This document shows positions 15,614-23,621 of a stretch of DNA of 64,000 nucleotides, piece after piece. Origin of the DNA: Epilithonimonas hispanica (GTDB lineage: Bacteria; Bacteroidota; Bacteroidia; Flavobacteriales; Weeksellaceae); assembly GCF_003385395.1 (NCBI RefSeq), contig NZ_QNUG01000013.1, positions 1 through 64,000 on the forward strand. Reading direction: 5' to 3'. Below the pieces are notes generated by a model that worked only from the letters and a program-made list of their open reading frames with translations, did not search any database and had not been told where the DNA came from. How positions within the stretch are numbered: position 1 is the first letter of the stretch; each line of letters starts with the position of its first letter. A program made the translations under genes and the position numbers.

Positions 15614-16360
15614 ATGAATCCAGAGAAAAAAGACGATTTCATCTTCGGTCTTAGACCCGTTTTAGAAGCCTTAGAAGCAGGAAAAACTATTGACAAAATT
15701 TTTGTTCAAAATGCTTTGCAAGGTGAAATCTATATAGAACTGAAACAACTTTTATCAAAACATAACATTCGTCCCAATTACGTTCCCGTAGAAAAACTGA
15801 ATCGTTTTACGAGAAAAAACCATCAAGGTGTAGTTGCTTTCATCTCAGATGTTCCTTTTCATAAGATTGAAGATGTTTTGCCTCAGATTTTCGAAGCAGG
15901 AAAAACACCTTTTATCCTTGTTCTTGACAGATTGACAGACGTTAGAAACTTTGGTGCAATTTGCAGAACTGCGGAATGTGTTGGCGTTGACGCTGTTGTA
16001 ATTCCTGAAAAAGGAGCAGCTCCAATTAATTCGGATGCTATTAAAACTTCCGCTGGAGCAATCTATAACATCAAAATCTGTAAAGAAAAAAATCTGGCGC
16101 ATACTGTTGATTTTCTGCAACAAAGCGGTGTTTCCGTTTTTGCGGCGACAGAAAAGGCGCAAAAATTGATATATGATGTCGACTTCAAAGAACCTTGCGC
16201 CATCGTAATGGGAAATGAAGAAACTGGAATCTCCAAAGAAGTGCTTCATCACGCTGATGAAAAAATAAAACTTCCGATAGAAGGTAAAACCCAGTCTCTG
16301 AACGTCTCTGTAGCTTGTGGAGCAATTCTTTACGAAGCAATGAGACAGAAAATAAAATAA
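15614..16360 (+). CDS. rlmB: 23S rRNA (guanosine-2'-O)-methyltransferase RlmB-like (TrmH family)
   Basis: 248 residues. An N-terminal substrate-binding domain (about 1-75, FGLRPVLEALEAGKTIDKIF) precedes a SPOUT methyltransferase domain. Motif 1 is LTDVRNFGAICRTAECVG, motif 2 IVMGNEETGIS and motif 3 SLNVSVACGAILYE, which together form the knotted AdoMet site. RlmB methylates a guanosine in the 23S rRNA P-loop. The family contains close tRNA relatives, so the precise substrate is inferred from length and domain order. It has its own promoter. Confidence 0.9.
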   Translation: MNPEKKDDFIFGLRPVLEALEAGKTIDKIFVQNALQGEIYIELKQLLSKHNIRPNYVPVEKLNRFTRKNHQGVVAFISDVPFHKIEDVLPQIFEAGKTPFILVLDRLTDVRNFGAICRTAECVGVDAVVIPEKGAAPINSDAIKTSAGAIYNIKICKEKNLAHTVDFLQQSGVSVFAATEKAQKLIYDVDFKEPCAIVMGNEETGISKEVLHHADEKIKLPIEGKTQSLNVSVACGAILYEAMRQKIK

Positions 16361-16408
16361 GAAACAAGAATCAAGAACAAAGAGAAAAGATTCTTAAAAT
16401 CAAATTAA

Positions 16409-17452
16409 ATGAAAAAATTAACAGCGCTTGCGCTAATTGCAATAACATTAGTAGCTTGTAAAAAAGAAACCAAAACTATTACAAGAGTTGACCCAAAAAC
16501 GGGAAAAACAGAAACTGTAACCGTAGAAGTTTCCTCTGAAGAAGCTGCAAAACCAAAAGCGATTGCTGACAGCAGTGGGATTTATAAGCAAAAATTCATT
16601 CTGGAAAAAGGAACAACTTATCCATTAGTTTCTTATCAAAGAGAAATCCAACAATTGACTTCACCAGACGGAAAAACGGTTTCTGGAACGAGTGAAACAA
16701 CAGACGAAATGTCTATCACCGTGAATGATTTCAAAGACAACATCTACGATTTGACTCTGAATATGGTTGGAAAAAGAATGTCAACAACAGCTAACGGAAA
16801 AACGGTTTCTATTGATACTAAAAAACCAGCTCCCAAAGAAGATAATCTAAAAATGGATTACATCGTGAGCAAAGGTTTAGCTGGAAACAAACTGAATGTT
16901 AAAATGGATTCTTACGGAAACATCAAATCCATCACAGGTTTTGATTCTGTTTATAATAATCTAAAAAAAGCTATTGCTGGAACTGTAAAAGACACCAAAC
17001 AACAAGATGCCTTTATAGAAAGTTTCAAAGCTGGTTTCAATGAGGAAATGTTGAAAGAACAATTAAGCAAAAACCTTAAATTGATTCCTGCAAAAGGAAC
17101 AAAAATCGGAGAAAAATGGACAACTTCCGAAGATATTGACCCAAGTGGAAAATTGAAACAAACTTTGACATTCACTTTGGTAAAAGTTGAAGATGGAAAA
17201 GCGGAAATTAGTGTAACTGGTGTAATTCCTTCCAAATCTGACAAACAGAGCCAAAACGGAATGACACATACAATGAGTATGGGCGGTTCTGAAAGCGGAA
17301 AAATCATCATCGATGAAAATACAGGCTGGCTTCTGAACCAAAACCTTTCCGTAAAAACAAATCAGAAAGAAACTTTGTCAGACGGAAAACAGTCGCAAAG
17401 TATGACCAAAAACTCTACAACATCTATTATTATTAATCCTTCTTATAAATAA
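16409..17452 (+). CDS. DUF6263-like lipoprotein
   Basis: 347 residues. A lipoprotein signal peptide ends at Cys17 (TLVAC followed by KK). The mature protein has a Thr/Lys-rich linker and a repetitive beta-strand domain (TYPLVSYQREIQQLT, GTKIGEKWTTSEDIDPSG, MTHTMSMGGSESGKIIIDENTGWLLNQNL), as in the DUF6263 family of Bacteroidetes. It is predicted to be exported and lipidated; the function is unknown. It is 10 bp ahead of a small DUF4834 gene and probably in the same transcript. Confidence 0.8.
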   Translation: MKKLTALALIAITLVACKKETKTITRVDPKTGKTETVTVEVSSEEAAKPKAIADSSGIYKQKFILEKGTTYPLVSYQREIQQLTSPDGKTVSGTSETTDEMSITVNDFKDNIYDLTLNMVGKRMSTTANGKTVSIDTKKPAPKEDNLKMDYIVSKGLAGNKLNVKMDSYGNIKSITGFDSVYNNLKKAIAGTVKDTKQQDAFIESFKAGFNEEMLKEQLSKNLKLIPAKGTKIGEKWTTSEDIDPSGKLKQTLTFTLVKVEDGKAEISVTGVIPSKSDKQSQNGMTHTMSMGGSESGKIIIDENTGWLLNQNLSVKTNQKETLSDGKQSQSMTKNSTTSIIINPSYK

Positions 17453-17461
17453 AATTAGGAA

Positions 17462-17689
17462 ATGAAATACATTTTCGAATTCATATTAGCAACTATCATC
17501 ATATTCTTCGTTTGGAATATTTTGAAACGATTGTTTTTCAATGCATTCTATAAAAATTTCCCGAATCTTAATCCAAGAAATCAACAACAGAACGAGCAAA
17601 CCAATTCTAAAAAAATGCCCAACAAAAAAGTAAATTGGGATGCGGAAACGGTAGATTATGAGGAAGTGAAGGAAGAGAAGAAAAATTAG
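17462..17689 (+). CDS. Small DUF4834-like membrane protein
   Basis: 75 residues. One N-terminal membrane helix (about 3-22, FEFILATIIIFFVWNILKRL) is followed by a hydrophilic tail with Asn/Gln-rich linker and the end KVNWDAETVDYEEVKEEK. The aromatic YxNFPN-like part and the acidic C-terminus match DUF4834, a short family restricted to Bacteroidetes. It ends just before a strong terminator. Confidence 0.75.
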   Translation: MKYIFEFILATIIIFFVWNILKRLFFNAFYKNFPNLNPRNQQQNEQTNSKKMPNKKVNWDAETVDYEEVKEEKKN

Positions 17690-17713
17690 TTTAATCTTAA
17701 CTAAAATAAACAG

Positions 17714-17747
17714 AAAACCTTTCAGATTTTTAAGTCTGAAAGGTTTT
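17714..17747 (+). terminator. Terminator after the DUF4834 gene
   Basis: AAAACCTTTCAGA pairs with TCTGAAAGGTTTT across an 8-nt loop, followed by T residues. Confidence 0.85.
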
Positions 17748-17789
17748 TTAATATTAAATTTGGAATTTAAAAATCAAAAGACATTTTAT

Positions 17790-20327
17790 ATGTTCAAAAA
17801 CAAGAAAAATATCCTATTCGTTATCGCCAGTCTGGTGATTTTCGTTTTGCTGGCAGTTTTATACGCCAATCCAGTAATCTCCGGAAAACGTCTGATGCAA
17901 CACGACATCGTTTTCTACAAAGGAGGTGCTGAAGAACTTTTGCAATATCGTGCAAATAACGAAAACGAAACTTACTGGAGCGATGCAATGTTTGGCGGAA
18001 TGCCAACTTATCAGACCGGAGCTCAGTTCCGAGGCGATATTATCAAAAAAATTGATGACTTGTTTTTGTTCCTTCCAAAACCTGCTAATTACCTTTTCTT
18101 GCTATTTGCCGGATTTTTCTTTTTAGGAATGGTCGCAGTTCGTAATTGGAAATATGCTTTGCTGGGTGCAACATTCTTTGGATTATCGACATACTTTTAC
18201 ATTATCATTGCTGCTGGACACAACGGAAAAGTTCACACTATTGCTTATTTCGCGCCATTACTAGCCGGGATTCTTTTAGTTTATATCAGAAAAAAATATA
18301 TTCTAGGATTCATTGTTACGACTTTGTTTGCCGGATTGCAGATTTGTGCGAATCACCCACAGATGACTTATTATCTGTTCCTTGGATTAGGATTTTTATT
18401 CTTGTCTGAATTAATAAGAGCTATCAAAGGAAAAATCGAATGGAAACATTTTTTGATTTCTTCTGGAATTGTTGGATTAGGTGTAATTCTCGGAGTTGGA
18501 ATGAATTCGCAAAGAATTATGGCCAATGCAGAATATGTGAAAGAAACAGTGCGTGGAAAACAAATCCTGTACACTGGTTCTCACACCGCAGGAAAATCTG
18601 GAATGGATAAAGAAAGTATCACAATGTGGAGCTACGGAAAACTGGAAACTTTGAATCTCTTTATTCCCAGATTAATGGGAGGCGGAAGTCAGGAACCGGG
18701 TTCTGACAAAATGATGGAACACGTACAGGAACTAGCTCAGGAAAATATCAAATCCCAACAGGAATACGAAATGATGATGAAAGGTTTTGGAAGTCTCACC
18801 TACTGGGGCGACCAACCGAGCACATCTGGACCAGCATATCAGGGTGCGGTTGTTTGTTTCTTAGCGATTTTAGGATTTTTCTTTGCCGGAAAAAAATACA
18901 GATACTGGATTTTAGGCGCTTCGATTTTGACAGTTTTATTAGCTTGGGGAAGCAATTTCTCTGCGCTCACAGATTTCTTTATTGACTATGTTCCGATGTA
19001 CAACAAGTTCCGTGCGCCGTCTTCTATCTTGGTAGTTGTAGAATTTTTGTTTCCTTTCATTGCGATTCTCGGGCTTTATCAATTCTTCACGAATGAAAAA
19101 TTAACAGAAGAAAGCAAAAAGAAAACTTTGATATATGTTTCCGGAACTGTTTTAGGAATTACGTTGTTGTTAACGCTTTTCGGAAAAGGAATTTTAGGAT
19201 TTTACACTGCGAATGAGAAAACTTATCTTCCACCTTACGTTTTGGATTATTTGGTTGATGAACGTTACAAAATGTTCCAAGCCGATGCTCTGAAAGCTAT
19301 TGTTTTTGTAGCAATCACAGCTATCGTTATGTTCTTAGGACTGAAGAAAAAACTCAATATCAATATCGCTTTACTGATTATCGGAATTGTAAGTTTGTTC
19401 GACCTTTGGACGGTTAACAGACGTTATTTGAACGATGATAATTTCGTGGATAAAACTTTTGCTGATTATCCTTTCCAAACCGAAAATTCGGAATATCTGA
19501 TGAGTAAAGCCGGAAACGATTCTTTTGTTCAAAGTCTTTTGCAACAAACAAACGTTAATAAAGCTTTGCAAACAATCGCTGAGAAAGATAAAGACCATTA
19601 CAGAGTTTTCAATAATATTCTATCGACTTTCAGCGAGACAAATACTTCTTACTTCAAATCGTCAATCGGAGGTTATCACGCGGTGAAATTGAGACGTTAT
19701 GATGATTTAATCAACAAATATTTCTCGACAACAGACCAAGTAAAAACGGTCAACATTCTGAATATGCTGAACACCAAATATTTCTTAGTTGGTGACCAGC
19801 AAAAACCAGAAATCACACCCAATCCTGAAGCGAATGGCAATGCGTGGTTTGTTTCTGACATCAAATTCGTGGACAATCCAAATGAAGAACTTAACGAAAC
19901 AGGAAATGTGGACACAAAGAAAATTGCGGTAATTTCTAAAGAGGATAGAGCATATTTCAACGGGAAAAATCTGGTTAAGGATTCAACAGCTTATTTGGAT
20001 TTGAAAACTTATCAGCCCAACGAATTATCTTTTTATTCATCTTCTAAAACGCCTCAGTTGGCTGTATTTTCAGAAATCTATTATCCTCACGGCTGGAATG
20101 TTTATTTGGATGGAAATAAGGTAGATTACATCAAAGCAAATTATCTTTTGAGAGCACTTTATGTTCCTGCAGGAAAACATAAAATCGAAATGAAATTTGA
20201 ACCAGCTGTTATTGAAACTGGGAAATTATTTTCTTTAATCAGTTTTGGTTTGTTTGTTTTGTTGAGTTTGGTTGGTGGTTATTTTTTGGTGAAGAATTAT
20301 CGAAAGTCTGAGATTGCTGAAGCTTAA
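17790..20327 (+). CDS. YfhO-family multispanning membrane protein
   Basis: 845 residues from the ATG at 17790; an in-frame TTG at 17760 would add ten residues next to the terminator and is less likely. About thirteen hydrophobic segments fill residues 10-500. They contain the family's conserved loops GGMPTYQ, a glycine-rich AAGHNGKVHTIAYFAPLLAG segment and YVPMYNKFRAPSSILVVVEF. A soluble C-terminal part of about 250 residues and a last helix follow. YfhO proteins resemble GT-C glycosyltransferases and modify cell-surface polymers in Firmicutes. The substrate here is unknown. Confidence 0.88.
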   Translation: MFKNKKNILFVIASLVIFVLLAVLYANPVISGKRLMQHDIVFYKGGAEELLQYRANNENETYWSDAMFGGMPTYQTGAQFRGDIIKKIDDLFLFLPKPANYLFLLFAGFFFLGMVAVRNWKYALLGATFFGLSTYFYIIIAAGHNGKVHTIAYFAPLLAGILLVYIRKKYILGFIVTTLFAGLQICANHPQMTYYLFLGLGFLFLSELIRAIKGKIEWKHFLISSGIVGLGVILGVGMNSQRIMANAEYVKETVRGKQILYTGSHTAGKSGMDKESITMWSYGKLETLNLFIPRLMGGGSQEPGSDKMMEHVQELAQENIKSQQEYEMMMKGFGSLTYWGDQPSTSGPAYQGAVVCFLAILGFFFAGKKYRYWILGASILTVLLAWGSNFSALTDFFIDYVPMYNKFRAPSSILVVVEFLFPFIAILGLYQFFTNEKLTEESKKKTLIYVSGTVLGITLLLTLFGKGILGFYTANEKTYLPPYVLDYLVDERYKMFQADALKAIVFVAITAIVMFLGLKKKLNINIALLIIGIVSLFDLWTVNRRYLNDDNFVDKTFADYPFQTENSEYLMSKAGNDSFVQSLLQQTNVNKALQTIAEKDKDHYRVFNNILSTFSETNTSYFKSSIGGYHAVKLRRYDDLINKYFSTTDQVKTVNILNMLNTKYFLVGDQQKPEITPNPEANGNAWFVSDIKFVDNPNEELNETGNVDTKKIAVISKEDRAYFNGKNLVKDSTAYLDLKTYQPNELSFYSSSKTPQLAVFSEIYYPHGWNVYLDGNKVDYIKANYLLRALYVPAGKHKIEMKFEPAVIETGKLFSLISFGLFVLLSLVGGYFLVKNYRKSEIAEA

Positions 20328-20352
20328 TAAATAATTTCCAAACTATAAATCA

Positions 20353-20823
20353 ATGAATAAATATAGTTTTGACATTAAAACTTCCGATGATTTTTATAAT
20401 AAATTAAAAGAAGATTATAATGAATTTTGTACGAAGGAGACATCAAGCAGAATTGCTTTGAATTGTGCTATGACAGCTTGGCATTTACACGAATGGATTT
20501 ATAAGGATTACAAACACACTCAACTAAAAGCAGTTAAGAATATAGGTGATTTCAAAGATAAAATAAAAATATTATGTCCTTCACTAAAAATTATGCAGGA
20601 TTTATGTAATGGAACAAAGCACACAGAGGGAAATACGTCGTCAAAAGTAATTAATACAGAAAAATACGAAGGTTCTTTTGACTTCACTTTTGATTCTACT
20701 TTCGATACATCAAGTTTAGATATAGAATTGTCGAATGGAACAAAAACAGAGTTCTCAGTTGAATTGCAAAAGTGCATTGATTTTTATGAGTCGTATTTTT
20801 CAAATTTCCTAAAAAAAATATAA
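20353..20823 (+). CDS. Unrecognised protein with AWHLHEW and NGTKH motifs
   Basis: 156 residues, no signal peptide or membrane helix. The first 90 residues look alpha-helical and contain spaced motifs that seem conserved in type: AWHLHEW (42-48), CPSL (75-78) and MQDLCNGTKH (81-90). The second half is a Ser/Thr/Phe-rich beta region. Similar 'W-H-L-x-x-W ... NGxKH' proteins exist as unannotated small genes in diverse bacteria, to my recollection, but I cannot name a family. It lies alone between YfhO and a bidirectional terminator. Confidence 0.7.
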   Translation: MNKYSFDIKTSDDFYNKLKEDYNEFCTKETSSRIALNCAMTAWHLHEWIYKDYKHTQLKAVKNIGDFKDKIKILCPSLKIMQDLCNGTKHTEGNTSSKVINTEKYEGSFDFTFDSTFDTSSLDIELSNGTKTEFSVELQKCIDFYESYFSNFLKKI

Positions 20824-20839
20824 ATTTAATAATACAAAA

Positions 20840-20864
20840 AAAGCAACTCAAATTGAGTTGCTTT
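20840..20864. terminator. Bidirectional terminator before rpsO 3' end
   Basis: AAAGCAACTCAA faces TTGAGTTGCTTT around a single A, with A/T runs on both sides. It separates two convergent genes. Confidence 0.85.
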
Positions 20865-20886
20865 AATTTTTTGCGTGAGCTCAGGA

Positions 20887-21156
20887 TTACTTTCTGATTC
20901 CTAGTTCAGCGATAATTGCTCTATATCTGTTGATATCTTTTTTCTTCAAATAATCTAAAAGAGCTTTTCTTTTACCTACTAATTTCACTAGAGATCTTTC
21001 TGTGTTGAAATCGTGACGATTAGCTTTCAAGTGCTGAGTTAAGTGGTTGATTCTAAATGTGAATAGAGCAACTTGTCCTTCAGCAGTTCCTGTGTCTTGT
21101 GCAGATTTACCGTGCTTCGCGAAAATTTCTGCTTTTTTTTCTGTTGTTAAATACAT
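20887..21156 (-). CDS. rpsO: 30S ribosomal protein S15
   Basis: 89 residues, the standard S15 length. The diagnostic helix-turn pattern is intact: GTAEGQVALFTFRINHLTQHLK, HDFNTERSLVKLVGKRKALLDYLKK and the ending RYRAIIAELGIRK. S15 binds 16S rRNA helices 20-22 early in small-subunit assembly. It has its own TATCTTTG promoter element and lies downstream of thrC on the same strand, with no clear terminator between them. Confidence 0.98.
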   Translation of the reverse strand: MYLTTEKKAEIFAKHGKSAQDTGTAEGQVALFTFRINHLTQHLKANRHDFNTERSLVKLVGKRKALLDYLKKKDINRYRAIIAELGIRK

Positions 21157-21193
21157 TCCAATATTATTTAAATGATTATTATGTAACGAGGTG

Positions 21194-21201
21194 CAAAGAT
21201 A
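21194..21201 (-). promoter_or_regulatory. Promoter -7 element of rpsO
   Basis: The minus strand reads TATCTTTG, 38 bp before the rpsO start. Confidence 0.6.
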
Positions 21202-21241
21202 AGATTATTTTCTGGATTAGAAACTGTAAATCAAAAAATTA

Positions 21242-22549
21242 TCACTTCTCCTCTATCAGATAGTTTTTCACAGCTTCAAAATCAACAGGAAACTCTACAG
21301 ATTTCTTTTCTCTTTTATTAAAAGCTTCCAATTTTTCAGGAATTTCAATTTGCTCTTTCAGAACATCTTCTACCACTTCAACAAATTTCGCAGGATGAGC
21401 AGTTTCCAACAAAACACCAACAAAATCTTCATTTATTTTGTCACTCTGAGCTTGTCGAAGAGCCTGAAGTCCAAGATATGCAACTGCACCGTGTGGGTCA
21501 AGCGTATAATTAAAATCTTTTTTTACTTCTTGCATTGCTTTTTTCGTTGCTTCATCAGAAAAAGAATACGATTTAATTTCTTTTTTGAATTCCGAAACAT
21601 CATTATTGAACAAGCTTTTCATTCTTTCAAAATTACTGGGATTGCCAACATCCATTGCGTTGCTGATGGTTTGTTTCGAAGGTTTTGATTCGTAATTCCC
21701 AGTTTCTAAAAACTTCGGGACTACATCATTTTCATTAGTTGAAGCTACAAAATGATGAATTGGCAATCCCATTTTCTTAGCAAAAAGTCCCGCTGTTAAA
21801 TTTCCAAAATTTCCACTTGGAACCGAGAAAACAATCGGTTTTTTCAATTTTTGCAATTGTGCAAATGCCCAGAAATAATAAAATGATTGAGGAATTAATC
21901 TCGCAATATTGATACTATTTGCTGATGTCAAAGTGAATTTCTGATTCAATTCTTCGTCGGACAAAATCTGTTTTGCCAAAGCTTGACAATCGTCAAAAGT
22001 ACCATGAATTTCCAAAGCTTTGATATTTCCGCCCCAAGTTGTCAATTGTTTTTCTTGCAACGGACTCACTTTTCCTTTTGGATAAAGAATATAAACTTCA
22101 ATTCCTGGAACTCCGAAAAATCCTGAAGCGACCGCACTTCCCGTATCGCCGGAAGTTGCAGCAATTACTTTCATTGGTTTTCCTTCCGAGAAATAAGACA
22201 TCATTCTTGCCATAAATCTCGCTCCAACATCTTTGAAAGCCATCGTTGGACCGTGGAATAATTCTAATGAATAAATATTCTCCGAAATTTTTACAGCTGG
22301 AATTTCGAAATTCAAAACCTCATCAATGATTTCTTTTAAATTATCATCTGAAATGGATTCGCCAAGAAATTCTTTTGCTACTCGAAATCCGATTTCCTGT
22401 AAAGTAAGGTTTGGAAGATTTTCAAAAAATTCTGAATCTAATTGCGGAATATATTCCGGCATAAAAAGTCCACCGTCATCTGCCAAACCTTTTAAAATGG
22501 CTGTTTTTATATTAGTTGCTTGTTGTTGTCTTGTTGATATGTATTTCAT
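21242..22549 (-). CDS. thrC: Threonine synthase
   Basis: 435 residues. The PLP-binding lysine is Lys106 in HGPTMAFKDVGARF; SGDTGSA (about 133-139) and SVPSGNFGN (about 242-250) bind the cofactor phosphate and ring. It converts O-phosphohomoserine to threonine, the last step encoded by the thrABC operon. Residues 364-370 (LRQAQSD) are encoded by an in-frame copy of the dispersed CTTCGACAAGCTCAG repeat, in a surface-like loop before the conserved ETAHPAKF. The reading frame is not broken. Both catalytic halves look intact, so the enzyme is probably active. Confidence 0.95.
   Translation of the reverse strand: MKYISTRQQQATNIKTAILKGLADDGGLFMPEYIPQLDSEFFENLPNLTLQEIGFRVAKEFLGESISDDNLKEIIDEVLNFEIPAVKISENIYSLELFHGPTMAFKDVGARFMARMMSYFSEGKPMKVIAATSGDTGSAVASGFFGVPGIEVYILYPKGKVSPLQEKQLTTWGGNIKALEIHGTFDDCQALAKQILSDEELNQKFTLTSANSINIARLIPQSFYYFWAFAQLQKLKKPIVFSVPSGNFGNLTAGLFAKKMGLPIHHFVASTNENDVVPKFLETGNYESKPSKQTISNAMDVGNPSNFERMKSLFNNDVSEFKKEIKSYSFSDEATKKAMQEVKKDFNYTLDPHGAVAYLGLQALRQAQSDKINEDFVGVLLETAHPAKFVEVVEDVLKEQIEIPEKLEAFNKREKKSVEFPVDFEAVKNYLIEEK
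21439..21460 (-). repeat. Dispersed repeat embedded in frame in thrC
   Basis: On the coding strand this is CTTCGACAAGCTCAG followed by AGTGACA, matching both intergenic copies at 11737-11815 except at two or three variable positions. It is read as Leu-Arg-Gln-Ala-Gln-Ser-Asp at residues 364-370. Confidence 0.8.
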
Positions 22550-22612
22550 TTTGTTGATAGTTGTTATTTGTCGGTTGACAGTCTTTCCTCTTTGTTCTTT
22601 ATTCTTTTATCT

Positions 22613-23539
22613 TTAAAGAACTCTCGCTCCTTCATCATTGATTTTCGTTACAAAAGCTTCGCTTTCTATATTTTTTTGATTGAGTAATTCTTTGATTTTG
22701 AATGAAATTTCTTCCGCTGTTTCTTTCTTTTCGCACAAAGCAAAAACCGACGGACCAGAACCAGAAATCCCGAAACCAATCGCACCGTTATCTAAAGCCA
22801 GTTGTTTCATCTCATAAAAATATGGAATCAACATTGCGCGAACCGGCTCTATGATGACATCTTCCATACTTCGGCTAACCAAATCCAAATCGCCAGTACA
22901 AAATCCCGCAACCAAACCTGCGACATTTCCCCATTGCTGAACCGCAGATTTGAGACTGATTCTTTCTTTGATGATTTTCCTCGCTTCGCCTGTCAGAACA
23001 TCTACGTGCGGATGAACGGAAACCACAGACAAATCTTTTGGATAAGGCAGTTTGATTGCGTCTAAAGGTTCATAACTTCTTACCAAAACCAAACCTCCCA
23101 AAAGCGCCGGCGCAACATTGTCTGCGTGTGCATTTCCGCAGGCAATTCTCTCGCCTTCCATCGCCAATGGCAACAATTCTTGTTTTGTGTATGGTTTTCC
23201 CATCAACTCATTGATTGCAACCAAAGCCGCAACGCTACTCGCTGCGCTAGAACCCATTCCGCTGTTGAGCGGCATTTTTTTATATAATTCGATATCAATT
23301 CCTTGATTCGAATTGATTTTTTCCAGAAATAATCTAATGACGTGTGAAACAACATTTTTATTCGGGTCTTTCGGAAGTTTACCGTTATCGCCTTCGATTT
23401 TTGTAATGACGATTTGATTGGAATCGTTCTTTTTCAAGATAATTTCATCGCCGGGTTCTTGTATAGCAAAACCGAGAACGTCGTAACCACAAACGACATT
23501 AGCAACTGTAGCCGGAGCAAAAACTTTTATAGAATCCAT
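22613..23539 (-). CDS. thrB: Homoserine kinase
   Basis: 308 residues. It belongs to the GHMP kinases: N-terminal APATVANVVCGYDVLGFA, ATP-binding motif 2 MPLNSGMGSSAASSVAAL and C-terminal motif 3 GAIGFGISGSGPSVFAL. It phosphorylates homoserine with ATP and supplies ThrC. It lies between thrA (82 bp upstream) and thrC (63 bp downstream) in one operon. The two spacers are made of low-complexity AT-rich repeats. Confidence 0.95.
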   Translation of the reverse strand: MDSIKVFAPATVANVVCGYDVLGFAIQEPGDEIILKKNDSNQIVITKIEGDNGKLPKDPNKNVVSHVIRLFLEKINSNQGIDIELYKKMPLNSGMGSSAASSVAALVAINELMGKPYTKQELLPLAMEGERIACGNAHADNVAPALLGGLVLVRSYEPLDAIKLPYPKDLSVVSVHPHVDVLTGEARKIIKERISLKSAVQQWGNVAGLVAGFCTGDLDLVSRSMEDVIIEPVRAMLIPYFYEMKQLALDNGAIGFGISGSGPSVFALCEKKETAEEISFKIKELLNQKNIESEAFVTKINDEGARVL

Positions 23540-23621
23540 TTTTAATTATTAATTGTTAATGGTAAATTGTTAATTGATTGGTGTTAAAAATTAATCATTG
23601 ATAATTAATCATTAACAATTA

